A stretch of 64,000 nucleotides of DNA from Planctomycetota bacterium (GTDB taxonomy: Bacteria; Planctomycetota; Planctomycetia; Pirellulales; Pirellulaceae), in NCBI GenBank assembly GCA_963204915.1, contig CAUJHS010000050.1, forward strand, positions 1 through 64,000. Reading direction: 5' to 3'. The notes below the pieces were generated by a model. It saw only the letters and a program-made list of their open reading frames with translations, was not told where the DNA came from and did not search any database. Of this stretch, positions 8,201 through 16,016 are shown piece after piece. Both the position numbers and the translations under genes were made by a program. Positions within the stretch are counted from its first letter, which is position 1; the number at the start of each line of letters is the position of its first letter.

Positions 8201-9623
8201 TGTCGATATCCAAGTCCGTTGGGCGGCGTACCTGCTGAGAACCGATGTGATTGAGGCCGAACGTGTGCTCAAACGCGTGGTGTACGATCTGAAAAGCCGT
8301 TCGGGCGTCGCGCGGCGTATGCTCGCCGCTATCTACGCCTCGCGCGGCGGCGACAACGAATGGGATCAAGCTGAAAAGCTACTGGAAAACACCGGCGAAG
8401 AAACGGATCAGAGATTCCAAGCGTTGCTCCTCTCGCGCCGCGGCGGGAGCCGCAACGTGGAGAAAGCGCGGCGAATTTTGGAGCGTCTCCCCGATCCTAC
8501 CAGCGGCGATCGTTTGCTCCTGGCGCAGTTGTATGAAACCGAAGGCAAACTTCAGTCGGCCGACGGCGTGTATCTCACGCTCTGCACCGATTCGAATGCT
8601 CGACCCGAGTACTTTGCGTCGTACATTGATTTTCTGCTGCGGCATGACGATCCGCAGAAGGCGCAAGGCTGGCTTAGCCGGCTGGAGCAACAGGAGCCGG
8701 AGAGCTTCCGGTATCTGGGCTTGAAAGCCCGCTGGCTCAACGACATGGAGAAGTCGTCCGAGGTCGAACCGCTGATTGAGCCGCTCGCGGAGAAGTTCTT
8801 GGCGGCTCAGGAATCGCCCGAGGGACGCACGGCCGTGATCCATCAAGTCGGCCAATTGTACGCCAAGGCACGACATTATAAAGCGGCAGAACGGTGGTAC
8901 GGCAAACTGGAAACGCCTTCCAGCGATCAAATGACCGAATTGGCGGTGTCCATCGCCAAACAAGGGCATGTTCGCGAGGCGGTGCAGTACTGCCAAGACG
9001 CGCTGGATCGGAATCCCAATCCGCAAACCAGCGCCTCGATGGCCGGCGTGCTGGCCGCCGTTCTCGCTTCAGGCGAACCCACCGCCGAGGACTACGCGCT
9101 GGCCGAGCCGATGTTTGAACGGGCGCTGCGGGAAAACCCCGATGACGTGGCAGTGCTGCTGTCGCTGGCGAATGTACGCGTGCTACAGCATCGACACGAC
9201 GACGCCATTCGACTGTACGAAACCATTCTGCAGCATGAGCCGAAAAATGTGCTCGCTTTGAACAACGCGGCGAACGTTTTGGCCGAGTCGTCGGAAGGAC
9301 GGCAAAAGGCCCTGGAATACATTAATCGAGCGATCGACCTGGCAGGTTCCCACCCGGCGTTTTTAGATACGAAGGGTACGATCCTGCTGCATGAGAATAA
9401 GCTCGATCCGGCGATCACTGTGCTGGAACAGGCGGTCGCCGCGTCGAAGGCGGATCCGCGGTTTAGTTTCCATCTCGCCGTCGCCCTGGCCAGAAAAGGC
9501 GACTTCCACCGTGCTCGCCTGGTCTGGAAGCAGGCGCAGGACAATGAGTTGGAAAGCCAAATTCTCACCCAATCCGACGAGCAACTTTTGTCCGATCTCA
9601 AGCAACAATTGGCGAATAACTAA
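5286..9623 (+). CDS. Giant membrane-anchored TPR protein of the exopolysaccharide locus
   Basis: 1445 residues. A short basic cytosolic tail precedes a single transmembrane helix at about residues 25-45 (VLVSSLVIVPVLAIALYFW). The rest is almost entirely tetratricopeptide repeats, recognisable by recurrent A-x-x-x-Y/F, A-W-x-x-L-G and P-x-N/D elements, so a long superhelix would project to the periplasm. There is no lipobox cysteine, which separates it from the PrsT lipoproteins of other exosortase loci. By position and size it may act as a scaffold for export or surface assembly, like AlgK, PelB or BcsC; this is inference. A weak GAGG lies 10 bases before the ATG. Confidence 0.85.
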   Translation: MSSKKRHDANAHAKDGERPVRRELSIPVLVSSLVIVPVLAIALYFWHSFQYERLASAFEQRSELLAKEDKAKESADYLFRYVQMRPDDAEGRVRLAHAYDKSAGPAQRPRTIELFYRAIGVAPDDIESKYRLIELLLESKRFSEAKQQSQELVDQNASDAKSLRLRALAMHGQYTLDARGSVPKLYETLRDAATANPGDPELAMITARFIRNELSNLPENERIIEADGIINRMVSVAPRKAENLLARYQYRLEFNLPEGDDLEVALASAPEDPTVLVAAAERALRRKEKDAAIKFLESAIQVDPENRKAWLTLGDLYFSQGDVQGAIAKWTESREKIGADDPAVNFGLAKAYLAINDLSKAETQIKQIERIGQRLRPMLPQNDAAIFRANLGLLQAQLSIAQRNYPQAIERLKETLAAGSSLKGSVRVSVPASQVHFLLGASYAAMAKWDQSAKSYEDAIAAQPNLYEARVAAGQAWLQANRPKAATEQFRMALAQRESPQLWLAYAQAELLDQLSQPPTSRSWRAFQSAVAKLQRPDFVKELQEPWRVTMLEADYSVLSGTDEGDRAAGITAAVELLKGAESRFAERAEFWRDVAVAYQTLGQLELSDAALEKYLSVGGESTDYHLTYAQLLAQRNEPEKASEVLEKALASASASDLNRIQLAKAQLAGRRGESALAREQLRKLQKAQPANTAVLVQLAEMAVEAGDWGEAQTWEDQLRTLEGADGTFWKYFQVQRLLSQVTGPDHPKLVSADELANQVVRARPTWSGAYLLKGRLALVRNHTAEAIEHLSRAVEYGATQLPVYERLVSLLYQHQRFAEAEQYLARLEKHVSSSPQLSAVAIPLSAQQGQLDRAVELAQQGAADRPNDTVAQIWLGQVLLLAGKTEEAEAAFQKAVDGAPKDARAWSGLFSFYVRTKRDQEARETLEKLAKESDLTEAQRALALAQGHMLLGDEKEVERHFREAAKLAPDDVDIQVRWAAYLLRTDVIEAERVLKRVVYDLKSRSGVARRMLAAIYASRGGDNEWDQAEKLLENTGEETDQRFQALLLSRRGGSRNVEKARRILERLPDPTSGDRLLLAQLYETEGKLQSADGVYLTLCTDSNARPEYFASYIDFLLRHDDPQKAQGWLSRLEQQEPESFRYLGLKARWLNDMEKSSEVEPLIEPLAEKFLAAQESPEGRTAVIHQVGQLYAKARHYKAAERWYGKLETPSSDQMTELAVSIAKQGHVREAVQYCQDALDRNPNPQTSASMAGVLAAVLASGEPTAEDYALAEPMFERALRENPDDVAVLLSLANVRVLQHRHDDAIRLYETILQHEPKNVLALNNAANVLAESSEGRQKALEYINRAIDLAGSHPAFLDTKGTILLHENKLDPAITVLEQAVAASKADPRFSFHLAVALARKGDFHRARLVWKQAQDNELESQILTQSDEQLLSDLKQQLANN

Positions 9624-9664
9624 GCCCGACCACCGCGAATACACACTGCCAACCCAAGCTTTGT

Positions 9665-10324
9665 ATGAAATCATTAATCGGCCTTTATCTATCCACCGTG
9701 ATCATCGCCGTTTCTGGCGTGGTTCACGGTTGGCTGACCAATCGCTGGAGCGAACCCGCCCAACTCGACGTGGCCGGGGCGGAATTGGTCGCCATGCCCG
9801 AAAAAGTGGGCGATTGGAAACTCCTGGGCTCGCACGAAGTCAGTCCCGGCGTCGTCAACTTGCTCCAGTGCGCCGGTTATATCCACCGCACGTATGAGAA
9901 TGAACAAACCGGCGAGCGGGTGAACATTGCGGTGTTTTTGGGCCCGCCCGGGCCGATTGCGGTGCATACGCCGGAAGTTTGCTATCCCAGCCAGGATTTT
10001 GAACCCATTGGCTCGCGCGATCGCGTCACGATTGGGGACTCCGAGAATTCGGATCAGGCCAGAGATCAATTCTGGCGTTCGACCTTCCGCTCCAACAGCC
10101 TTGACGCCGAGACCCTGCGCGTCTTTTACGGCTGGAGCGACGGAGGGCCGTGGCGTGCCGATGAAAGCCCACGCATCACGCACGCGGCGAAAACGCATTT
10201 GTACAAGCTGCAACTGACGGCGAACCTGCCGCAGGATCAAGAACGCAGCGATGTGGGGGAACGCTTTTTGGCTGCGTTCCTCCCCGTGGTGAACCAGCAT
10301 CTGACCGTAAACGCTTCGCGCTAA
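9665..10324 (+). CDS. epsI: EpsI family exosortase-associated protein (DUF3485)
   Basis: 219 residues with one N-terminal signal-anchor helix (about 5-22) and a periplasmic DUF3485 domain. The family hallmark is a conserved Cys in HTPEVCYPSQ; here the Cys is residue 106. EpsI is either fused to exosortase or encoded close by, as in this case, and is thought to help exosortase or the EPS machinery. Its exact role is not known. It starts 41 bases after the TPR gene, with which it is probably co-transcribed. Confidence 0.85.
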   Translation: MKSLIGLYLSTVIIAVSGVVHGWLTNRWSEPAQLDVAGAELVAMPEKVGDWKLLGSHEVSPGVVNLLQCAGYIHRTYENEQTGERVNIAVFLGPPGPIAVHTPEVCYPSQDFEPIGSRDRVTIGDSENSDQARDQFWRSTFRSNSLDAETLRVFYGWSDGGPWRADESPRITHAAKTHLYKLQLTANLPQDQERSDVGERFLAAFLPVVNQHLTVNASR

Positions 10325-10367
10325 TTGATTTTGACCGCCTTGGTTTCAGTTCGTGAGAGGTAGCGCC

Positions 10368-11216
10368 GTGACCGCCGCAGAATTCGCCGCCGAGCCCATC
10401 GCCGTCAAACCGGGAGGACCTTCGTTCTTCGAACGGGAAATCCGGTTTAGCGTTTCCCCTTCCTCCTATTTCCGATGGAGGAACGGCGTGGGGCGCGCCG
10501 TCGCCCTCTTGTTGCTTATCCCGGGCTTGCCCTTGATCGGGGTGTTAATTCTCCTGGCGCGGCGCTCCACCGGCGCCTCGGGGCTTTATCGCCAGCAACG
10601 CGTCGGGAAGAATGGCAAGCCCTTTGCAATCTACAAAATTCGCTCGATGCGGGCCGATGCAGAAAAAGACGGGGCGCAGTGGAGCACGCAGGATGACGAA
10701 CGCGTGACGAAACTAGGTCGTTTTTTGCGGAAGGTGCACCTCGACGAACTTCCCCAGTTGATCAATGTGCTGAAGGGGGAAATGGCGCTGATCGGCCCTC
10801 GTCCGGAACGCCCCGAATTCGTACCGATTCTGGCCCGAGCCATTCCCGATTACTTGGATCGGCTCGCGGTGCTGCCGGGCGTCACCGGGCTGGCGCAAAT
10901 CAACTTGCCGCCCGATGTGAATTTGAACTGCGTTCGACGTAAGTTGGTGCTTGACCTCGAGTACATTGAGAGCGCGAATCCCTGGCAGGATATTCGCATT
11001 CTTCTGTGCACCTTAGTGCGGCTGCTCGGCGTGCCGGGCGATCTCGCCATGGAGCTGTTTGGCCTGCGGCGTTTCGTCGATCTGCATGAGGCGTATGGGG
11101 CCGACGTATGTCTCTCGCCCAAAGCGCTTCGCGACCTTTTGGCCGCCGAGGCCAAGGTCGAGGCGTTGGAGACCGAGCCAGCGGAGCCGCACATCTCGGT
11201 GGCGAAGCCGCGTTAA
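10368..11216 (+). CDS. Priming sugar transferase (undecaprenyl-phosphate hexose-1-phosphate transferase type)
   Basis: Monotopic phosphoglycosyl transferase (PF02397) that puts the first sugar phosphate on the polyprenyl carrier. I set the start at GTG 10368 because AGAGG (10356-10360) lies 7 bases before it; an earlier GTG at 10353 has no such site. The product has 282 residues. One re-entrant hydrophobic segment (VALLLLIPGLPLIGVLILLA) is followed by the classic RVGKNGKPFAIYKIRSM, then KVHLDELPQL(I)NVLKGEM with the DE catalytic pair, IGPRPERPEF and LPGVTGLAQIN. It lacks the N-terminal multi-helix bundle of WbaP/WcaJ and so resembles ExoY/PglC-like short forms. Confidence 0.92.
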   Translation: MTAAEFAAEPIAVKPGGPSFFEREIRFSVSPSSYFRWRNGVGRAVALLLLIPGLPLIGVLILLARRSTGASGLYRQQRVGKNGKPFAIYKIRSMRADAEKDGAQWSTQDDERVTKLGRFLRKVHLDELPQLINVLKGEMALIGPRPERPEFVPILARAIPDYLDRLAVLPGVTGLAQINLPPDVNLNCVRRKLVLDLEYIESANPWQDIRILLCTLVRLLGVPGDLAMELFGLRRFVDLHEAYGADVCLSPKALRDLLAAEAKVEALETEPAEPHISVAKPR

Positions 11217-11232
11217 CGGGAATGCTGTTGCG

Positions 11233-12120
11233 ATGCGTGCGACGCCGCTGGTTAACGCCATGACGATTGACGTGGAGGATTATTTCCACGTCTCGGCCTT
11301 TGCGCCGTATATCGACCCGAAGTGTTGGGGCGAGTTCGATTGTCGCGCTCCGGACAACACGCGGCGTTTGCTCGACATTCTGGATGAGCGCGGCATTCAC
11401 GCCACCTTCTTTATTCTCGGTTGGGTTGCGGATCGCCATCCTGCGCTCGTGCAGGAGATTCATGCTCGCGGACACGAGGTGGGGTCGCACAGCTATAGCC
11501 ATCAACTGGTGTACCATCTGACCCCCCAAGCATTCCGCGAGGATTTGCGGCATGCCAACCGGATGCTCGAGGACATCATTCAACAGCCGGTGGTGAGCTA
11601 TCGGGCGCCGAGTTTTTCGATTACGCAGCGTTCGCGCTGGGCCTTGGAAATTCTCGTAGAAGAAGGCATTCAGTTCGACTCGAGCGTGTTTCCCATTGTG
11701 CATGACCGGTATGGCATTCCCGGCGCCCCGCGCGATATTCACTGGATCGCAACGCCTTCCGGCGGGTTATGGGAGTTTCCCCCGTCGGTCGCGCGGGTGA
11801 CCGGATGGAACCTGCCGGTATCGGGCGGCGGGTACTTTCGTTTGTACCCCTTTGCAATGACCGCGAAACTCCTGGCGCGCATTAACGCCACGGACAACCG
11901 GCCGTTTATGTTTTACTTGCATCCTTGGGAAATTGATCCGGGCCAGCCGCGGCTCACCCACGGCTCACGGTTTTCCCAGTGGCGCCACTATGTGAATTTG
12001 AACCGCACCGAGCACAAACTCCAGCAGTTGCTCCGTCAATTTTCCTTCGATGCGATGCGTCGAATTATTGAAAGCTCGCCCTCGTTTATCGCGACCAAGG
12101 ATGCGGCCGTTGTGGTTTGA
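11233..12120 (+). CDS. Polysaccharide deacetylase, exosortase-system type (NodB fold + DUF3473)
   Basis: 295 residues from ATG 11233; the open frame upstream overlaps the sugar transferase and is a shadow. The NodB domain has TIDVEDYFHV (13-16, the metal Asp region, in the DVED form typical of exosortase-linked members), HATFFILGW and the zinc-binding H86-x3-H90 in GSHSYSHQ. The C-terminal part, with FYLHPWEIDP, fits the DUF3473 extension. It would remove N-acetyl groups from the polymer or its intermediates, in the periplasm or at the membrane; there is no clear signal peptide. Sixteen bases separate it from the sugar transferase gene. Confidence 0.88.
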   Translation: MRATPLVNAMTIDVEDYFHVSAFAPYIDPKCWGEFDCRAPDNTRRLLDILDERGIHATFFILGWVADRHPALVQEIHARGHEVGSHSYSHQLVYHLTPQAFREDLRHANRMLEDIIQQPVVSYRAPSFSITQRSRWALEILVEEGIQFDSSVFPIVHDRYGIPGAPRDIHWIATPSGGLWEFPPSVARVTGWNLPVSGGGYFRLYPFAMTAKLLARINATDNRPFMFYLHPWEIDPGQPRLTHGSRFSQWRHYVNLNRTEHKLQQLLRQFSFDAMRRIIESSPSFIATKDAAVVV

Positions 12121-12315
12121 TTACGAGGAATGAATCCCACCTCACAACATCCAACATGGGTGAATCCGCTTCCAAGCTAGCGACCTGCGGCTGGAAGGCT
12201 AGATTCAACTGCCACCCTTCGCATAACGCGAGGTCGTTTACGGACGGTTCGACTCAGGACGCCTAACGGCGGAATTGCTTTTGCCGAATAATCGGCGCAA
12301 TTGTGACAGAAAAGA

Positions 12316-12347
12316 CGTATCAAGACGCCCGGCGCGTCTTCCATACG
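12316..12347 (+). terminator. Stem-loop, possible terminator or processing site
   Basis: CGTAT-c-AAGACGC, loop CCGGC, GCGTCTT-cc-ATACG: a 12-base-pair stem with one small internal bulge. There is no T-run after it, so a Rho-independent terminator is uncertain; it could equally stabilise the mRNA end of the deacetylase transcript. Confidence 0.35.
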
Positions 12348-12442
12348 TTGAACGTGGACCCACTCGCATTAGACTAAGCTAGAGTATCCCAGAAGAGGGA
12401 CGCCAGATCACCGATTTTCGTCGGTTCTGCGCCCCACGGGCA

Positions 12443-12460
12443 CGGAGTGTGCGCACTCCG
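12443..12460 (+). promoter_or_regulatory. Hairpin directly upstream of the GT4 start codon
   Basis: CGGAGTG, loop TGCG, CACTCCG: a perfect 7-base-pair stem ending 5 bases before ATG 12465 and 17 before ATG 12477. The only GGAG near these starts lies inside the stem, so the structure may limit ribosome access. Confidence 0.35.
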
Positions 12461-12476
12461 CAGCATGTTTGAACGG

Positions 12477-13718
12477 ATGACGAAGCCCAACCTGCTTTAT
12501 CTGACGCACCGTGTGCCGCACCCGCCCAATCGAGGCGACCGCATCCGGTCGTACCACACGCTCAAGTATCTCGCCGAGCGCGCCAACGTGTACCTGGGCT
12601 GCCTGGCCGATGAGCCCGTTTCCGATGAGACTCGCCAAGTTCTAAACCAACTCTGCCAACGTGTCGAGATTGATTTTCTCGGCCCCAGCCGCTGGATTCA
12701 CGCGGCAAAGACGATGGCCTTGGGACAGTCCGCCACCGTCGGACTGTTTCATTCGACGCGCTTGCGAACGGCAATTCGGCAGTGGGCGAGCGAAGTTCCA
12801 TTTGACGCGGCGATCGCCTTTTGTTCGAGCATGGCGACGTTCCTCGAAGTTCCGGAATTAGGCGCGGCGCGCAAGGTCGTCGACCTAGTCGATGTCGACA
12901 GTCAGAAATGGTTTGACTACGCGGCAAAGGCGCCGCGTTGGAAACGTCTTTTGTACCAACTCGAAGGGCGTCGTCTGCGGCAACTGGAAAAGTCGTTGCC
13001 CAGTCGTGTGGACGCGATCACGCTCGTTAGCGAAGCGGAAGCAAACCTGTATCGGCAGTTTTGCCCCAACGACAAGACTTACGCCATCGAAAATGGCGTC
13101 GATCTCGATTACTTCACGCCTGCCCCCGACGTGACAGCCAATCGCTGCGTATTCGTGGGCGTGCTGGACTATCGTCCGAACCTGGAAGGCCTCCAGTGGT
13201 TCTGCCGCCACGTCTGGCCGGACGTACGACGCCAACAGCCCGACGCCACCTTCGCGATCGTTGGTCGCCGCCCTACGCCCGCGGTGAAAGAACTCGCACA
13301 ACAACCTGGCGTCGAACTGATCGGCGAAGTCCCCGATATCCGCCCTCACATCGCCGCCGCCCAAGTCGCCATCGCCCCGCTCCAAATCGCCCGCGGCGTC
13401 CAAAACAAAGTCCTAGAAGCCCTAGCGATGGCCAAACCCGTCATCGCCACTCCACAGGCCTTGGACGGACTCGACGTAACGCCTGGCGGAGAAGCGGTGG
13501 CCGCGAGCACACCCAACGAATGGATCCAATCGATACGGCAACTATTACATGGTGAATCGGAACGACGTCGACTTGGCCAAGCGGCCCGAGACTTCGTCGT
13601 AGCCCGTCATTCCTGGACGCATTGCCTTGCACCAATAAGTCAAATGCTTGGCCTGAAACCGACCGCCAAAACTGCCCCGCCCGAAACTAATCGAGTCCCG
13701 AAACTCATCGCCAGATAA
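12477..13718 (+). CDS. GT4 glycosyltransferase of the exosortase/PEP-CTERM type (TIGR03087-like)
   Basis: 413 residues from ATG 12477; ATG 12465 and GTG 12447 are in frame upstream. I chose 12477 because members of this family begin near the KPNLLYLTHRVPHPPNRGD motif, which follows at once. The N-terminal GT-B half contains that motif and VVDLVDVDSQKW. The C-terminal half carries FVGVLDYRPNLEGL and the nucleotide-sugar site around GVQNKVLEALAMAKPVIAT. TIGR03087 proteins occur almost only in exosortase loci, which ties this gene to the core set. Acceptor and donor are unknown. Confidence 0.88.
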   Translation: MTKPNLLYLTHRVPHPPNRGDRIRSYHTLKYLAERANVYLGCLADEPVSDETRQVLNQLCQRVEIDFLGPSRWIHAAKTMALGQSATVGLFHSTRLRTAIRQWASEVPFDAAIAFCSSMATFLEVPELGAARKVVDLVDVDSQKWFDYAAKAPRWKRLLYQLEGRRLRQLEKSLPSRVDAITLVSEAEANLYRQFCPNDKTYAIENGVDLDYFTPAPDVTANRCVFVGVLDYRPNLEGLQWFCRHVWPDVRRQQPDATFAIVGRRPTPAVKELAQQPGVELIGEVPDIRPHIAAAQVAIAPLQIARGVQNKVLEALAMAKPVIATPQALDGLDVTPGGEAVAASTPNEWIQSIRQLLHGESERRRLGQAARDFVVARHSWTHCLAPISQMLGLKPTAKTAPPETNRVPKLIAR

Positions 13719-13739
13719 AATCAGAGTCGCGAGAATCCC

Positions 13740-15059
13740 ATGAAGGGGCTCCTTTTTACTTATGCACTGACCTACGGCGGCGCCGTCGTATCGCTGTTTA
13801 ATCCGTTCTATGGGCTCTTAATTTACTTCTGTTTTGCGATCGTTCGACCGGAGTCGATGTGGTACTGGTCATTGCCGCGCGGGGGGCAATATAGTCGTAT
13901 CGTCGCCATTGCGCTGCTCATCGGCTGGGCGGGTCGCGGTTTTGGGGACTGGCGTTTTGGGCGAGGCGGCGCTATCGTCTATTGCATGATTGGATTCTGG
14001 CTATGGGCGATTGCTAGTACGCTATTCGCCGCGACCAATACGGACGTCGGTTTCACCTTCGTCGAAAACCAAGCGAAGGTGCTTCTACCATTTCTCGTGG
14101 GCGCTACGATCATTAATTCGCTTAAACAGCTGAAGCAGGTCGCTTGGACTTTAGCCTTGAGCCAAGGATATGTCGCCCTTGAAATGAATTTGAGTTACTA
14201 CGACGGATTCAACCGAATGCAGTTTGGAAACTTCGGGGGTATGGACAATAACTGCAATGCAATCGCGATGGTTTGCGGCGCGGGTTTAGCGTTTTTTCTC
14301 GGATTAAATGCGCCCAAGTTATGGCAGCGACTCATTGCGTGGGCTGGTGCGGGGCTAATGGCGCATAGCGTCATGTTTGCATTTTCGCGGGGCGGTATGC
14401 TGGGGCTTGTTCTTACGGGAATTATCACCTTTATTTTGATCCCAAAACGTCCCCGGCACTTCGCAATATTCGCCTTGGCGGTGGTTTTGGGGTTACGGTT
14501 GGCAGGGCCCGAAGTCACCGACCGATTTGTAAGTGCTTTTGCAGATGAACAGGAAAGGGACGCGTCGGCACAAAGCCGAGTGGAAATGTGGGACGCCTGC
14601 TGGGACTTGATGCTTAAGAAACCAGTTTTTGGAGCCGGTCCAGATCACTGGACAGGGATTTATAGTCGGGAGTACGGCTGGGGCGTCAAGGAAGCCCACA
14701 GCCTTTGGTTCCAAACTGGCGCGGAGATGGGATTCGTGGGACTCAGTCTGTTGCTTGCATTTTATGGTTTCGCCTTGGTTCGCCTCTGGCCATTTGTTTA
14801 CGTACATCGCACCGTTCCAGACCCTTGGTTTCACGATTTGGCACGGATGGTCATTGCAAGTCTTGTAGGATTTGGCGTCGCTGCTACGTTCGTATCGTTA
14901 GAGGGACTGGAGCTTCCCTACTACGTCACCCTCTTGTCCGCTGTAGGTCTAAAACTTCTTTCGCGATGGGAAGAAACAGGCGAATGGGACGAAGAAATTC
15001 TTGCGCCGCAACATCAGGACGAAGCGTATTCGGCTGAATTCGATGAGGCAATCGCTTAA
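13740..15059 (+). CDS. O-antigen ligase/polymerase-like membrane protein, exosortase-associated
   Basis: 439 residues with about ten transmembrane helices. The start (LLFTYALTYGGAVVSLFNP, then IVRPESMWYW) resembles the TIGR03097 'O-glycosylation ligase, exosortase A-associated' group. The Wzy_C signature is around AFSRGGMLGLVLTG (about residues 213-226), followed by a loop with RVEMWDACWDLMLKKPVFGAGPDHW cut here into RVEMWDACW and FGAGPDHW. It could polymerise repeat units or transfer glycan to proteins; the sequence does not decide. It lies 21 bases after the GT4 gene and 25 before wzm. Confidence 0.85.
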   Translation: MKGLLFTYALTYGGAVVSLFNPFYGLLIYFCFAIVRPESMWYWSLPRGGQYSRIVAIALLIGWAGRGFGDWRFGRGGAIVYCMIGFWLWAIASTLFAATNTDVGFTFVENQAKVLLPFLVGATIINSLKQLKQVAWTLALSQGYVALEMNLSYYDGFNRMQFGNFGGMDNNCNAIAMVCGAGLAFFLGLNAPKLWQRLIAWAGAGLMAHSVMFAFSRGGMLGLVLTGIITFILIPKRPRHFAIFALAVVLGLRLAGPEVTDRFVSAFADEQERDASAQSRVEMWDACWDLMLKKPVFGAGPDHWTGIYSREYGWGVKEAHSLWFQTGAEMGFVGLSLLLAFYGFALVRLWPFVYVHRTVPDPWFHDLARMVIASLVGFGVAATFVSLEGLELPYYVTLLSAVGLKLLSRWEETGEWDEEILAPQHQDEAYSAEFDEAIA

Positions 15060-15084
15060 CTAGATCCGAATAGGACTACTGCTT

Positions 15085-15966
15085 ATGAGCTTAGTTGCCG
15101 AATCATCGAACCGAACCCCGTTGAACAAAATGCAAAGGGCGGTACCGCCGGTCGTCACAATCATCGAACCTCGTTCGGGATGGCGACTGATTGACTGGAA
15201 AGAGTTGTACGATTACCGCGACCTGTTTTTCTTTCTGGTTTGGCGAAGCGTAAAGGTCCGTTACGCGCAAAGCGCTCTTGGCATTGGGTGGGCGATCATT
15301 CAGCCTGTCTTCTCAATGCTCATCTTTACGGTCGTATTTGGAGAACTGGCAGAGGTCGCCTCGGATAACGTACCCTATGCAGTATTCAGTTTTGTCGCTT
15401 TAGTGCCATGGACCTACTTTGCGAACGCCTTAACTGACGCTACTGCCAGCCTCGTGAATAATTCGCAAATATTGAGCAAGGTCTATTTTCCGCGAATGAT
15501 TATGCCCCTGGCGGCCGTGGTGTCAAAGTTGGTTGATTTTGGCATCGCCATGATTTTGGTCGGCGGCCTAATGGTGTGGTACCGCATTGCGCCCAATTGG
15601 GGCGTTCTGGCTTTACCTTTGTTGGTCTTGCTTATGATGCTTACCGCCGCAGGGCTAGGCATGTGGCTCACAGCATTGGCCGTTCAATATCGAGACGTCA
15701 ATTTTGGGATGGGATTTGGCGTACAACTCCTCATGTACGCGGCGCCCGTGGTTTACCCCGCGAGTCTAATTCCGGAGAAGTATCAGATTCTTTATGCGAT
15801 AAATCCCATGGTTGGCGTGATTGAAGGCTTTCGCGCGGCGCTGCTTGGCACGCGCCCTATGCCTTGGAATTTTTTCGTTGTGGGCTCGATTACGGCCGTT
15901 GTAATGGGAGTCACCGGAGCGATGTATTTTCGCCGACGAGAAAAACTTTTTGCCGATGTGGCTTGA
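15085..15966 (+). CDS. wzm: ABC transporter permease for polysaccharide export (Wzm/TagG type)
   Basis: 293 residues. ABC2_membrane topology: a cytosolic amphipathic start (LIDWKELYDYRDLFFFLVWR), then six helices, with ALGIGWAIIQPVFSMLIFTVVFG in the first and YAAPVVYPASLIPEKY in the last external loop. These are standard for O-antigen and teichoic-acid exporters. It pairs with the ATPase gene 50 bases downstream. Such a transporter moves a lipid-linked, already elongated chain across the inner membrane, an alternative to Wzx/Wzy. Confidence 0.92.
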   Translation: MSLVAESSNRTPLNKMQRAVPPVVTIIEPRSGWRLIDWKELYDYRDLFFFLVWRSVKVRYAQSALGIGWAIIQPVFSMLIFTVVFGELAEVASDNVPYAVFSFVALVPWTYFANALTDATASLVNNSQILSKVYFPRMIMPLAAVVSKLVDFGIAMILVGGLMVWYRIAPNWGVLALPLLVLLMMLTAAGLGMWLTALAVQYRDVNFGMGFGVQLLMYAAPVVYPASLIPEKYQILYAINPMVGVIEGFRAALLGTRPMPWNFFVVGSITAVVMGVTGAMYFRRREKLFADVA

Positions 15967-16016
15967 TCGGTAGAACTTACCTAAGACCTATTTTTGTAAC
16001 AAGTTAATTCGCGCTT

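Larger units (their letters stand above)
12121..12476 (+). other. Intergenic spacer inside the EPS locus with two hairpins
   Basis: About 350 bases without a gene, the longest break in the core part of the locus. It holds a strong stem-loop at 12316-12347, a weak promoter-like pair TTGAAC (12348-12353) and TAGACT (12370-12375) with a 16-base spacer, and a second hairpin just before the next gene. A possible REP-like segment with CTTCCA and TGGAAG arms lies near 12170-12200. This may separate two transcription units. Confidence 0.4.

Noticed and set aside
7603-9601. Long minus-strand open frames across the TPR gene
   Set aside because: They are shadows of the plus-strand codon pattern; their translations have no domain and the TPR frame is unmistakable.
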